Origin: Thalassobellus citreus
Lineage (GTDB): Bacteria > Bacteroidota > Bacteroidia > Flavobacteriales > Flavobacteriaceae
Direction of reading: 5' to 3'
DNA: 64,000 bases
NCBI RefSeq assembly: GCF_044385915.1
Contig: NZ_JBISCC010000126.1
Location: 124,001 to 188,000 of the forward strand
The position numbers and the translations under genes were made by a program. Below are positions 43,786 through 52,276 of this stretch, piece by piece. Position 1 is the stretch's first letter. Each line of letters begins with the position of its first letter. The notes under the pieces were generated by a model that saw nothing but the letters and a program-made list of their open reading frames with translations, made no database searches and had not been told where the DNA came from.

Positions 43786-44772
43786 ATGAAAAAAGTTTTA
43801 ATAACAGGTGCAGCTGGGTTTTTAGGTTCGCATTTATGCGATCGTTTTATTAATGAAGGGTTTCATGTTACTGGAATGGATAACTTTATTACGGGAGATA
43901 AAAAAAATATAGCACATTTAAATGATCATTCTAATTTTAAATTTATAGAACATGATGTTACTGAGTATATAAATTTCGAAGGTAAATTAGATTATATTTT
44001 ACATTTTGCATCACCAGCAAGTCCAATTGATTATCTTAAAATACCTATCCAAACCTTAAAAGTAGGGTCATTAGGGACTCATAATCTTTTAGGGTTAGCT
44101 TTTGCTAAAAAATCAAGAATGCTTATTGCTTCTACTTCAGAAGTCTATGGAGACCCTTTAGTACACCCACAAGCGGAAAGTTATTACGGAAACGTAAATA
44201 CTATTGGTCCTAGAGGCGTTTATGATGAGGCTAAGCGTTTTCAAGAATCCATTACTATGGCATATCATAGGTTTCATGGATTAGAAACACGTATTGTTCG
44301 TATATTTAATACCTATGGACCTAGAATGCGACTGAATGATGGACGTGTTATTCCTGCTTTTATGGGGCAAGCATTGAGAGGAGAAGATTTAACAATATTT
44401 GGAGATGGTTCTCAAACTCGATCGTTTTGTTTTGTAGACGATCAAGTAGAAGGTATTTATCGTTTATTGTTAAGTAACTATGCAGAACCAGTAAACATTG
44501 GAAACCCTCATGAAATAACTATTAGCGATTTTGCTGAAGAAATAATAAAATTAACAGGAACAACTCAAAAGGTAATTTATAAAGATCTACCTGTTAATGA
44601 TCCTATGCAAAGACAACCAGATATTTCTTTAGCAAAAAAACTTTTAAATTGGGAACCAAAAGTTTCTAGAGCAGAAGGAATGAAAATTACCTTTGATTAT
44701 TTTAAAAGTTTAACAGAAGAAGAGTTATATAAAAGTGAGCATAAAGACTTTTCGGGCTATATAAACAAATAA
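43786..44772 (+). CDS. UDP-glucuronate decarboxylase (UDP-xylose synthase)-like SDR
   Basis: 328 aa, an extended SDR. The NAD motif is ITGAAGFLGSHLCDRF (residues 5-20), then GMDNFITGDKKNIAHL (about 31-46), HFASPASPIDYLKIPIQTL (about 72-90) and STSEVYGDPLVHPQ. The active-site segment is GVYDEAKRFQES, and RIFNTYGPRM follows. These are the hallmarks of UDP-glucuronate decarboxylases. It would make UDP-xylose from UDP-GlcA; no dedicated UDP-glucose dehydrogenase is in the window. It is 6 bp upstream of the WbaP-like gene. Confidence 0.9.
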   Translation: MKKVLITGAAGFLGSHLCDRFINEGFHVTGMDNFITGDKKNIAHLNDHSNFKFIEHDVTEYINFEGKLDYILHFASPASPIDYLKIPIQTLKVGSLGTHNLLGLAFAKKSRMLIASTSEVYGDPLVHPQAESYYGNVNTIGPRGVYDEAKRFQESITMAYHRFHGLETRIVRIFNTYGPRMRLNDGRVIPAFMGQALRGEDLTIFGDGSQTRSFCFVDDQVEGIYRLLLSNYAEPVNIGNPHEITISDFAEEIIKLTGTTQKVIYKDLPVNDPMQRQPDISLAKKLLNWEPKVSRAEGMKITFDYFKSLTEEELYKSEHKDFSGYINK

Positions 44773-44778
44773 ATATTT

Positions 44779-46188
44779 ATGGAATATATACGAGGAAGAT
44801 ATTCATGGCTTTTAAGACCGGGATTGATTCTTTGTGATATATTCATTATAAATATTGGAGCCTATTTTTTATTAAATTTTAACGATCAAGAGTTATATTT
44901 TTTTTCATCAAAAGTTTATAATAATAAGTATTTACTGTATCTTATTTATTCAGTATTATTTTGGCTATTATCAACATTTATTTTAAAATTTTATGAGGTA
45001 TACAGGTATACTTCTGCTTTAAGTATAATATACCTTTTACTTAAACAGTTTTTTGTTTTTGCAATAATTGTTTATGCTTTTCAAGGAGCTTTTAGAAGTA
45101 TAAATGTATCTGCATTTATAACTTTAAAATATTTAACATTTTCTTTTCTTGCTATAGGAATTATTAAGCTTATTAGTTTTTATATTCTAAAAGCATTTCG
45201 ATTATTTTTTAAAGGCAATTTAAGAAATGTTGTTATCATTGGGAAAGGTGAAAATGTTAAAGACCTTCAAAGGGTTTTTAATAATAAAAAAGATCTTGGT
45301 TACAATTTATTAGCAACTTTTAGTAATTCTGAAAAAGATAATGTTACAGGAAATATAAAGGATAGCTTTCAATTTCTTAAAAGCAATTTAATAGTTGATG
45401 AAATATATTGTGCAATTGATGAATTAACTGAAAAACAGGTTAATGAGTATGTCAAATTTGCGAATATAAATCATTGTAATATAAAGTTTATTCCTAATTC
45501 AACTAAGTTATTTAATAAAAGACTCCATACAGACTATTATAATTACCTTCCTGTTTTATCGATTCGAAAAGTTTCATTAAATAACAATTTTAATAAACTA
45601 ATAAAGAGAATTTTTGATATTTTATTTTCATTAATTATTATAGTATTTATACTTTCTTGGCTTTCAATAATTATATTTATTTTACTTAAAATTGAATCTA
45701 AAGGTCCATTATTTTACAGGCACAAAAGAAATGGAATAAATTATAAAGAGTTTTATTGTTTTAAATATAGGTCGTTAAATATCACTAAGGAGGTTGGAGG
45801 AACTTATGTTAAACAAAATGATGAGCGTCTAACAAAGATTGGTAAATTTTTACGCAAAACGAGCATAGATGAACTTCCACAATTTATTAATGTTTTAAAA
45901 GGGGAGATGAGCGTTGTAGGACCAAGACCTCATATGCCATCATACACTGATGCGTATTCAAAAAAAATAGATAAGTTCAATTTTATTTTTAGGCATGGTG
46001 TTAAGCCTGGAATTACTGGTTTAGCTCAAATAAAAGGTTATAGAGGAGAAGTAGCAGACGATAAAGATATTATAAACCGTGTTAAATATGATATTTTTTA
46101 TATTGAAAATTGGTCTTTAATTTTAGATTTAAAAATTATTTTTTTAACGGTTATAAATATTCTTATAGGTGAAGAAAAAGCATATTAA
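44779..46188 (+). CDS. Polyprenyl glycosylphosphotransferase (WbaP/WcaJ type)
   Basis: 469 aa. About four N-terminal hydrophobic helices, a Rossmann-like middle (NVVIIGKGENVKDLQRVF) and one further helix (about residues 278-305) precede the catalytic bacterial sugar transferase domain. That domain contains KRIFDILFS, SKGPLFYRHKRNGI, KTSIDELPQFINVLKGEMS, VGPRPHMP and PGITGLAQIKGYRGE. It attaches a hexose-1-phosphate to undecaprenyl phosphate. It is an initiating enzyme additional to the WecA-like one. Confidence 0.94.
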   Translation: MEYIRGRYSWLLRPGLILCDIFIINIGAYFLLNFNDQELYFFSSKVYNNKYLLYLIYSVLFWLLSTFILKFYEVYRYTSALSIIYLLLKQFFVFAIIVYAFQGAFRSINVSAFITLKYLTFSFLAIGIIKLISFYILKAFRLFFKGNLRNVVIIGKGENVKDLQRVFNNKKDLGYNLLATFSNSEKDNVTGNIKDSFQFLKSNLIVDEIYCAIDELTEKQVNEYVKFANINHCNIKFIPNSTKLFNKRLHTDYYNYLPVLSIRKVSLNNNFNKLIKRIFDILFSLIIIVFILSWLSIIIFILLKIESKGPLFYRHKRNGINYKEFYCFKYRSLNITKEVGGTYVKQNDERLTKIGKFLRKTSIDELPQFINVLKGEMSVVGPRPHMPSYTDAYSKKIDKFNFIFRHGVKPGITGLAQIKGYRGEVADDKDIINRVKYDIFYIENWSLILDLKIIFLTVINILIGEEKAY

Positions 46189-46191
46189 AAG

Positions 46192-46974
46192 ATGATGAAC
46201 CCTTTGGTGTCTATCATAACGCCCATGTTTAATTCTGAAGCTTTTATTTCAGAAACAATAAATAGCGTTTTAAAGCAAACCTATAAAAATTGGGAGTTAG
46301 TATTAATCGATGATAATTCACAAGATAAAACGCTCTCAAACGTTCAAGAATATATTAAAAACTATCCTCAAATAAAGCTTCTTAAAAACGATACAAATCA
46401 AGGTGCAGCTATATCAAGAAATAAAGGAATCGATTTTGCAAAAGGCAACTATATTGCTTTTTTAGATGCAGACGATTTATGGAAACCAGAAAAGCTAGAA
46501 TCCCAAATCAAATTTATGCAAACTGAAAATTGCGATGTTTGTTATTCTAGTTATGAATTAATAAAAGAAAACGGAGAATTTTTAAACAAAAAAGTAAAAG
46601 CATTACCTCATTTATCATATAACAAGCTTTTAAAAAGTAATTACATTGGTAATTTAACAGGAATATATAATGCAAAGGTATTAGGTAAAATAAAGACATC
46701 AGATTTACGGAAACGACAAGATTGGTTGTTATGGTTAGCCGCAATTAAAAAGTCTGGTAAAAAAGCTCTGAGCATTCAGGAGTCTTTGGCTTATTATCGT
46801 GTTCGAGAAAACTCAATGTCTTCTAACAAATTGAATTTAGTAAAATATAATTATTGGGTTTATAAAAAAGGCTTGGGGTTTTCTACATTAAAATCTGTCT
46901 ATTGTATGTTTGTGTTTTTAATAGAGCATTTCTTTGTAAAATCGAAACAAACAATTTCTATAAATAAGATTTAA
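46192..46974 (+). CDS. Family 2 glycosyltransferase
   Basis: 260 aa. GT-A fold with VSIITPMFNSEAFISETINSV (about residues 6-26), the Asp pair in LVLIDDNSQDKT (about 37-48) and the metal motif AFLDADDLWKPEK (about 90-102). A QDWLLWLAAIKKSG block is near 180. Two ATG codons start the frame; either fits. The gene is 3 bp behind the WbaP-like gene and is the last + strand gene of the locus. Its 3' end overlaps the convergent CapK-like gene by 17 bp. Confidence 0.91.
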   Translation: MMNPLVSIITPMFNSEAFISETINSVLKQTYKNWELVLIDDNSQDKTLSNVQEYIKNYPQIKLLKNDTNQGAAISRNKGIDFAKGNYIAFLDADDLWKPEKLESQIKFMQTENCDVCYSSYELIKENGEFLNKKVKALPHLSYNKLLKSNYIGNLTGIYNAKVLGKIKTSDLRKRQDWLLWLAAIKKSGKKALSIQESLAYYRVRENSMSSNKLNLVKYNYWVYKKGLGFSTLKSVYCMFVFLIEHFFVKSKQTISINKI

Positions 46975-48265
46975 ACTGTTTCAGCTTACCACTTTTTGAG
47001 CGTTCTAAAAGTTGTTTTCTTTCAAAAAGAACAATTAAGTTAGGTTCTAAATATTTAGAAACAGCACTTTTTATATTATTAAAATTTTCTTCAGAAAGAT
47101 TAGTTTGGCTTGTATAGCTAATTTTAAACGTATCAAGTTTAAGTTGTTCTATAATAAACTCTTTTACATTACCATCATTTTCAATTATAGTTTTAGTGAT
47201 ATAATAAAAAGTTAAACCCGCAGCTTTTTTTCCACTAGGTAAAACTGCAATGTCATTGGTTCTGCCAATTAACTTTTTAAGGATAGGTTTTTCAGGAGTA
47301 CTTAGCCTCGATAAGGTACCAATATCACCTAAGTCGTATCGAATAAACGGATGTGCTTTATTGTAAAGTGATGTTATAACTATACGGCCTTCTTCGCCGT
47401 AAGGCAAAGTATTGTTCTTTTCATTTAGAATTTCAATAAATAAATCTTCATTATTAATAAGCCATTCGTTTCTTTTATTCGGAAAAGCAATCAAACCCAA
47501 TTCGGCTGCGCCATATTCATTAATAATAGCGACTCCTAGTTGGTTTTCTAATAGTATTTTATCTTCTTCAAAAAGCATTTCAGAAGTTACAATACAAGCT
47601 TTAAGAGACTGACAAATAGTTTTAAGAACAACATTTTTACGTTCTAAATATTTTGCAAATTGAACAATAGAATTTGTATAGCCATTAATATAATCGAAAC
47701 GAGTCGATTTAAATTTTTGAAGATTTTCTTTAAGTTGTTCATCACTTAAATCAAAAACCGAAAACCTAAAACGCTTGCTTAAAACATCTTTAAATCGCTC
47801 TTTATAATAGCCTGTATTGTTTAACGGAATACCGTAAAATCGAGCTTGTTTAGAGCTGTTAAAATCTAAATTAAACCAATTATATTTATCAATAAAACCA
47901 GCCCAAGTTAAGGCGTGACAAAATTTGTCTTTAGCAAAAATAAATGGGTCTCCAGATGAACCAGATGTTTTATTTGTATAAACATTTTTTGTTGTAAAAT
48001 TGTCTGAAAGTCTTTGTTGTAAAGGTTGTTGTAAATCGCGTTTGGTCATTACAGGAATACTATTCCAATCTTGTGCATTGATGTCTTTTGCAAAAGCTTT
48101 ATAAAACGGATTATGTTTTAAATGATATGAAACAATCTCTAGCTTTTTGGTTTCAATATAAGCAGTATAATCTGCTTCATTTTTATTCTGAATAGTTTTC
48201 AAAAAACGTTTGGCTTCATCTATAGGGAAGCCTTTCAGTTTTAAAGAAAAATCGAACAAATTCAA
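46958..48265 (-). CDS. CapK/phenylacetate--CoA ligase-like adenylate-forming enzyme
   Basis: 435 aa, of the AMP-forming family to which CapK of capsule loci and PaaK belong. The ATP loop TNKTSGSSGDPFIF lies at about residues 96-109. The middle motif is INEYGAAELGLIAFPN, and IRYDLGDIG and LIGRTNDI mark the hinge. No CoA-specific feature is obvious, so the acceptor may be a sugar amine. The start is TTG 48265 (MNLFDFSLKLKG), as no ATG is available. It is convergent with the last glycosyltransferase gene and closes the locus on the opposite strand. Confidence 0.83.
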   Translation of the reverse strand: MNLFDFSLKLKGFPIDEAKRFLKTIQNKNEADYTAYIETKKLEIVSYHLKHNPFYKAFAKDINAQDWNSIPVMTKRDLQQPLQQRLSDNFTTKNVYTNKTSGSSGDPFIFAKDKFCHALTWAGFIDKYNWFNLDFNSSKQARFYGIPLNNTGYYKERFKDVLSKRFRFSVFDLSDEQLKENLQKFKSTRFDYINGYTNSIVQFAKYLERKNVVLKTICQSLKACIVTSEMLFEEDKILLENQLGVAIINEYGAAELGLIAFPNKRNEWLINNEDLFIEILNEKNNTLPYGEEGRIVITSLYNKAHPFIRYDLGDIGTLSRLSTPEKPILKKLIGRTNDIAVLPSGKKAAGLTFYYITKTIIENDGNVKEFIIEQLKLDTFKISYTSQTNLSEENFNNIKSAVSKYLEPNLIVLFERKQLLERSKSGKLKQFKSYL

Positions 48266-48300
48266 AGTAAATTATAATTTTTGTAAAGTAAATAAAAAAT

Positions 48301-48318
48301 ATTCGTGAATTGGTGGCA
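48301..48318 (+). repeat. Dispersed repeat, family B copy 2
   Basis: ATTCGTGAATTGGTGGCA, one base different from the copy at 8470-8487. It lies upstream of the purD promoter and is not used as a start codon here. Confidence 0.6.
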
Positions 48319-48325
48319 TTAATTT

Positions 48326-48333
48326 TATTTTTG
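48326..48333 (+). promoter_or_regulatory. Promoter -7 box of purD
   Basis: TATTTTTG matches TAnnTTTG. It lies downstream of the upstream in-frame TTG at 48310, so that codon cannot be the start; ATG 48397 is. Confidence 0.5.
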
Positions 48334-48354
48334 CAATCGTATAAAACGATAATT

Positions 48355-48380
48355 TGTCATTCCCATGAAGATGGGAATCT
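48355..48380. repeat. Dispersed palindromic repeat, family A copy 2
   Basis: The frame is TGTC, then ATTCCCAT GAAG ATGGGAAT, then CT, with a perfect 8-bp stem and a 4-base loop. It is located in the purD leader. Confidence 0.7.
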
Positions 48381-48396
48381 AATAAAAATAATCAAA

Positions 48397-49668
48397 ATGA
48401 ATATTTTAATTCTTGGTTCTGGCGGGAGAGAACATACTTTTGCTTGGAAAATTGCTCAAAGTCCATTATCTAATCAATTATTTGTTGCACCTGGGAATTC
48501 AGGAACTGCAGAAATAGCAACCAATGTAAATATTGGTGTAACCGATTTTGATGCTATAAAAACATTAGTTTTAAAAGAAAGCATTGATATGGTTGTGGTT
48601 GGACCAGAAGATCCTTTAGTGCAAGGTGTTCACGATTATTTTTTAAATGATGATGCTATAAAGCATGTGTCTGTTATTGGTCCAGAAAAGGCCGCAGCTG
48701 AATTAGAAGGAAGTAAAGAATTTGCTAAAGAATTTTTATACCGTCATAATATTCCAACTGCAGCCTATGAGAGTTTTACGAAAGAAACTGTTGAAAAAGG
48801 ATATGCTTTTTTAGAAACATTGCAAGCACCTTATGTATTGAAAGCAGATGGATTAGCAGCAGGAAAAGGTGTTGTTATTTTAAATGATTTAGAGGAAGCT
48901 AAAGCCGAATTAAAAAGCATGCTAGTTGATGCTAAGTTTGGTGCAGCAAGTACGAAAGTTGTTATTGAAGAGTTTTTAGATGGGATTGAATTAAGCTGTT
49001 TTGTATTAACTGATGGTGAAAACTATAAAATTTTACCAACGGCTAAAGATTATAAACGTATTGGTGAAGGCGATACAGGATTAAATACAGGAGGTATGGG
49101 AGCAGTTTCTCCAGTACCTTTTGCTACCGATGAATTTTTAAATAAAATAGAAGAGCGCATTGTAAAGCCAACTATTAACGGTTTTAAAAAGGATAACTTA
49201 CCATATGTGGGTTTTGTGTTTATCGGACTTATAAAAGTAGGAGACGATCCTAAAGTTATTGAGTATAATGTGAGAATGGGAGACCCTGAAACCGAGGTTG
49301 TTTTACCAAGACTTAAAAACGATTTTGTTGAAATTCTGCAAGCTATGGCTAATGGAACGTTAGATAAAATTAATATTGAAATTGATGAGCGTGCCGCAAC
49401 AACTATCATGTTAGTATCTGGAGGTTATCCTGAAGCTTATGAAAAAGGAAAAGAAATTACAGGTATTAATGCCATTGAAGATTCTATCCCTTTTCATGCA
49501 GGAGCGCAATTACAAGATGGTAAAGTAGTTACTTCTGGAGGGCGTGTTATGGCTATTACTTCTTACGGAGATACGTATCAAGAGGCCATAAAAAAATCTT
49601 ATCAAAATATAGAAAAACTACATTTTGATAAGATGAATTATCGTAAAGATATTGGATTCGATTTATAA
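48397..49668 (+). CDS. purD: Phosphoribosylamine--glycine ligase
   Basis: 423 aa. Second step of purine synthesis (GAR synthetase), an ATP-grasp enzyme. The N-terminus MNILILGSGGREHTFAWK is diagnostic, followed by VVVGPEDPLVQG, LKADGLAAGKGVVI, GAVSPVPFA and the metal-binding EYNVRMGDPETE. The open frame extends upstream to TTG 48310, but those 29 codons cross a dispersed repeat and the promoter, so ATG 48397 is the start. Its end overlaps the convergent small membrane-protein gene by 6 bp. Confidence 0.97.
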   Translation: MNILILGSGGREHTFAWKIAQSPLSNQLFVAPGNSGTAEIATNVNIGVTDFDAIKTLVLKESIDMVVVGPEDPLVQGVHDYFLNDDAIKHVSVIGPEKAAAELEGSKEFAKEFLYRHNIPTAAYESFTKETVEKGYAFLETLQAPYVLKADGLAAGKGVVILNDLEEAKAELKSMLVDAKFGAASTKVVIEEFLDGIELSCFVLTDGENYKILPTAKDYKRIGEGDTGLNTGGMGAVSPVPFATDEFLNKIEERIVKPTINGFKKDNLPYVGFVFIGLIKVGDDPKVIEYNVRMGDPETEVVLPRLKNDFVEILQAMANGTLDKINIEIDERAATTIMLVSGGYPEAYEKGKEITGINAIEDSIPFHAGAQLQDGKVVTSGGRVMAITSYGDTYQEAIKKSYQNIEKLHFDKMNYRKDIGFDL

Positions 49669-49890
49669 AAATGAATGAGAAGAAATGCTTTTATCCTCTT
49701 CGTTGTTATCACTAAATATTTTTAGTTGCTTCATCCAATAAACCATAGCAACTATGCCTATAACAATAAAAATCCAAGATAAAGTATTTGCTGCCCACCA
49801 GTTTTCTAATTCTAATGCTCTTAAAGCATCTAAAGGAGAAAAAAGTACATTAACAAATAAATCTTGTATAGCGTAAAAGAAATCTTTCAT
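49663..49890 (-). CDS. Small membrane protein, DUF6341-like
   Basis: 75 aa. One clear membrane helix (about residues 34-52, LSWIFIVIGIVAMVYWMKQL) follows an amphipathic N-terminal part (MKDFFYAIQDLFVNVLFSPLD), and the tail is charged. I recall this as the DUF6341 family of Flavobacteriaceae, in the purD-upp neighbourhood; its function is unknown. It is convergent with purD (6 bp overlap) and divergent from the DUF6427-like gene. Confidence 0.72.
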   Translation of the reverse strand: MKDFFYAIQDLFVNVLFSPLDALRALELENWWAANTLSWIFIVIGIVAMVYWMKQLKIFSDNNEEDKSISSHSFL

Positions 49891-49942
49891 GTGTTTGATA
49901 TATTATTTTCTAACTGATTAGATAGTTAGTATATTTACGAGG

Positions 49943-49950
49943 CAAAAATA
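49943..49950 (-). promoter_or_regulatory. Promoter -7 box of the DUF6341-like gene
   Basis: The minus strand reads TATTTTTG, about 53 bases before the ATG at 49890. A + strand TATATTTA (49930-49937), one base off consensus, may serve the divergent DUF6427-like gene. Confidence 0.4.
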
Positions 49951-49962
49951 CAAAAACAGTTA

Positions 49963-50886
49963 ATGATTACAAGTATTTTTAGTAAATCTAGACCAATAAA
50001 TTTTATCATTGTATTTTTTATTGCGCTTATTGCTTTTTTAACAGCAAGAATTGGGCTAATAAATATGCCTATTACCATGTTGTTTGTATTTAAACAACTT
50101 GTCTTATTTGGTATTTGTTATATTTCTATTTTACTACTTAATTTTATTGCTAGTAAGAATAATTTAACGAATAAAAATAACTACGAAATTCTTTTGTTTA
50201 GTCTGTTTTTGTTAACTATTACTACTTCTACAAGTAATGTAAATATTATTTTGTCTAACTTTTTTATCATGTTAGGCTTGCGTAGAATAATAAGTTTACG
50301 TTCTCAAATTAATGTTAAAAAGAAGCTGTTTGACGCCGCTTTTTGGGTTGCCATTGCTGCATTATTTTATTTTTGGGCCATTCTGTTTTTTGTTTTAATT
50401 CTTATTTCATTAATATTATATTCTGAAACTAAAATAAACCATTGGTTTATTCCCTTTACAGGTATAATAACTGTTTTCTTAATAACAACAGCGACTTCTA
50501 TTATTTTTAATGATAGTTTTTTCAGTCTATTTAAAAGTTTACCAGTGGTGAGTTATGATTTAAGTAGTTATAATTCAACACAATATTTAGTTGCTATCAC
50601 ATTGCTTTTGTCCTTCGGTATTTGGTCTTCTATATTTTATATAAAGAGCATTAAACAAAAAATGAAAGCTTTTCGAGCGTCTTTTAACACCATTCTCTTT
50701 GCTGGTTTAATTGCGTTAGTAATTATAATATTAGCACCTAAAAAAGATGGCAGCGAATTTTTATTTGCGTTTGCACCATTATCAATAATTATTACAAATT
50801 ATATTGAGGTTATTGAAGAAAAATGGTTTAAAGAAGTGTTTCTTTCTGTTTTAATTTTAGTGCCTTTTGTTTTGTTATTTCTGTAG
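49963..50886 (+). CDS. Polytopic membrane protein, DUF6427-like
   Basis: 307 aa with about nine or ten hydrophobic helices spread over the whole chain and few charged loops. It has no transporter or enzyme motif that I recognise. It resembles the DUF6427 family seen beside upp in flavobacteria. Its final 12 bases overlap the convergent upp gene. A Wzy/O-antigen-ligase-like fold cannot be excluded from topology alone. Confidence 0.72.
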   Translation: MITSIFSKSRPINFIIVFFIALIAFLTARIGLINMPITMLFVFKQLVLFGICYISILLLNFIASKNNLTNKNNYEILLFSLFLLTITTSTSNVNIILSNFFIMLGLRRIISLRSQINVKKKLFDAAFWVAIAALFYFWAILFFVLILISLILYSETKINHWFIPFTGIITVFLITTATSIIFNDSFFSLFKSLPVVSYDLSSYNSTQYLVAITLLLSFGIWSSIFYIKSIKQKMKAFRASFNTILFAGLIALVIIILAPKKDGSEFLFAFAPLSIIITNYIEVIEEKWFKEVFLSVLILVPFVLLFL

Positions 50887-51534
50887 TTTTTCTCCAAAAG
50901 CTAAATCGCCTGCATCACCCAGTCCTGGTATGATATAACCTTTATCATTAAGTTTTTCGTCAATAGCAGCTATCCATAAATGTGTATTTATATTAAAATG
51001 TGTTTCAATAAAATCAATACCTTTTTGCGCGCCAATAACACTAACGAGGTGAATCTCTTTTGGTGTTCCAAAAGGCTTTAAAGCTTCAAACGTGGCAACC
51101 ATAGATTGTCCGGTAGCCAACATGGGGTCTGCTAGAATAAGTGTTTTGTTTTCTAAATTGGGGCAAGCTAAATATTCTACAATAATTTCAAAATTTTCTG
51201 GGTTCTGTTTATGGTGTCTGTAGGCAGAAATAAAAGCATTTTCGGCAGTATCAAAATAGTTGAGCAAACCGTTATGAAGCGGAACGCCTGCTCTTAAAAT
51301 AGAACATAAAACAATCTCATCATCTATTAAATTAATGTCGGAATGACCTAAAGGTGTTTCAACAGTGTTGATTTTGTAATTTAATGTTTTGCTCATTTCA
51401 TAACCTAAAACTTCACCTATACGCTCAATATTTCTTCTGAATCGCATACTGTCTTTTTGGATTGTTACGTTTCTAATTTCAGAAATAAAAGTATTTAAAA
51501 CGGAGTTTTTTTCAGAAATATTATGAATATTCAT
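50875..51534 (-). CDS. upp: Uracil phosphoribosyltransferase
   Basis: 219 aa. Pyrimidine salvage: uracil plus PRPP to UMP. The PRPP-binding loop is TLILADPMLATGQSM (about residues 131-145). RAGVPLHNGLL is near 85, and the C-terminal uracil-binding PGLGDAGDLAFGE is intact. A TAACTTTA (51562-51569, minus), one base off the -7 consensus, lies about 28 bases before the ATG. The gene is divergent from the DUF4254 gene. Confidence 0.95.
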   Translation of the reverse strand: MNIHNISEKNSVLNTFISEIRNVTIQKDSMRFRRNIERIGEVLGYEMSKTLNYKINTVETPLGHSDINLIDDEIVLCSILRAGVPLHNGLLNYFDTAENAFISAYRHHKQNPENFEIIVEYLACPNLENKTLILADPMLATGQSMVATFEALKPFGTPKEIHLVSVIGAQKGIDFIETHFNINTHLWIAAIDEKLNDKGYIIPGLGDAGDLAFGEKLQK

Positions 51535-51608
51535 AGTGTCTATATTGAGTTTTTACAGTAGTAAAGTTAATTAAATAGACTTATATTTACACTTTAAAAT
51601 AATACATT

Positions 51609-52214
51609 ATGTTTACAAGTAAAGCCAACAAAATATTTCAAGACGTTATTGAAAAATACCATATTATTAATACGGTTGATCAGCCTTTTGAAAATCCATA
51701 TTCTAAAACCGATTTATTAGAACATTTATTATATAGAAAATGTTGGATAGATACAGTGCAATGGCATTATGAAGATATTATTCGCGATCCACAAATAGAT
51801 CCTGTTGCCGCTTTAACATTAAAGCGCCAAATAGATGCTTCTAATCAAGATAGAACAGATATGGTAGAATATATTGATAGTTATTTTCTTGAGCAATATA
51901 AAAATGTAACAGCTAAAGAAGGAGCTACAATTAATACAGAAAGTCCTGCTTGGGGTGTTGATAGATTATCAATTTTAGCATTAAAAGTATATCATATGAA
52001 TGAAGAAGCAACTCGTGAAGATGCATCTGAATCTCATAAAGCTGCTTGCCAAAATAAATTAGATATTTTATTAGAACAACGTGTTGATTTGTCTACTGCA
52101 ATTGATACACTTTTAAGTGATATTGAAAATGGTGATAAATACATGAAAGTGTATAAGCAAATGAAAATGTATAATGACGATGAGCTCAATCCTGTTCTAC
52201 GAGAGCATAAATAA
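51609..52214 (+). CDS. DUF4254 family protein
   Basis: 201 aa, soluble, mostly helical. It has the family's N-terminal block (LEHLLYRKCWIDTVQWHYEDIIRDP, about residues 37-61), then RQIDASNQDRTDMVEYID and the C-terminal QKQ-rich helices. Its function is unknown. It stands before a family 9 glycosyltransferase gene, an arrangement repeated in many Bacteroidota. The box TATATTTA (51582-51589) is one base off consensus and may be its promoter. A weak terminator follows. Confidence 0.83.
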   Translation: MFTSKANKIFQDVIEKYHIINTVDQPFENPYSKTDLLEHLLYRKCWIDTVQWHYEDIIRDPQIDPVAALTLKRQIDASNQDRTDMVEYIDSYFLEQYKNVTAKEGATINTESPAWGVDRLSILALKVYHMNEEATREDASESHKAACQNKLDILLEQRVDLSTAIDTLLSDIENGDKYMKVYKQMKMYNDDELNPVLREHK

Positions 52215-52218
52215 TTAC

Positions 52219-52243
52219 TCAGTTAAAAACTGAATTTTATTTT
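52219..52243 (+). terminator. Possible terminator after the DUF4254 gene
   Basis: A 6-bp stem (TCAGTT / AACTGA) with an AAA loop, followed by ATTTTATTTT. It is short, so read-through into the glycosyltransferase gene is likely. Confidence 0.45.
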
Positions 52244-52276
52244 GGATAGAACTATGATATTTATAGTTAAAAATTG

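Noticed and set aside
48310..48396. 29-codon N-terminal extension of PurD from a TTG
   Set aside because: It is upstream of the -7 box, crosses a repeat hairpin and is absent from the normal PurD N-terminus.
49050..49409. A 119-codon antisense open frame in purD
   Set aside because: Shadow of a conserved ATP-grasp gene; no independent start signal or homology.
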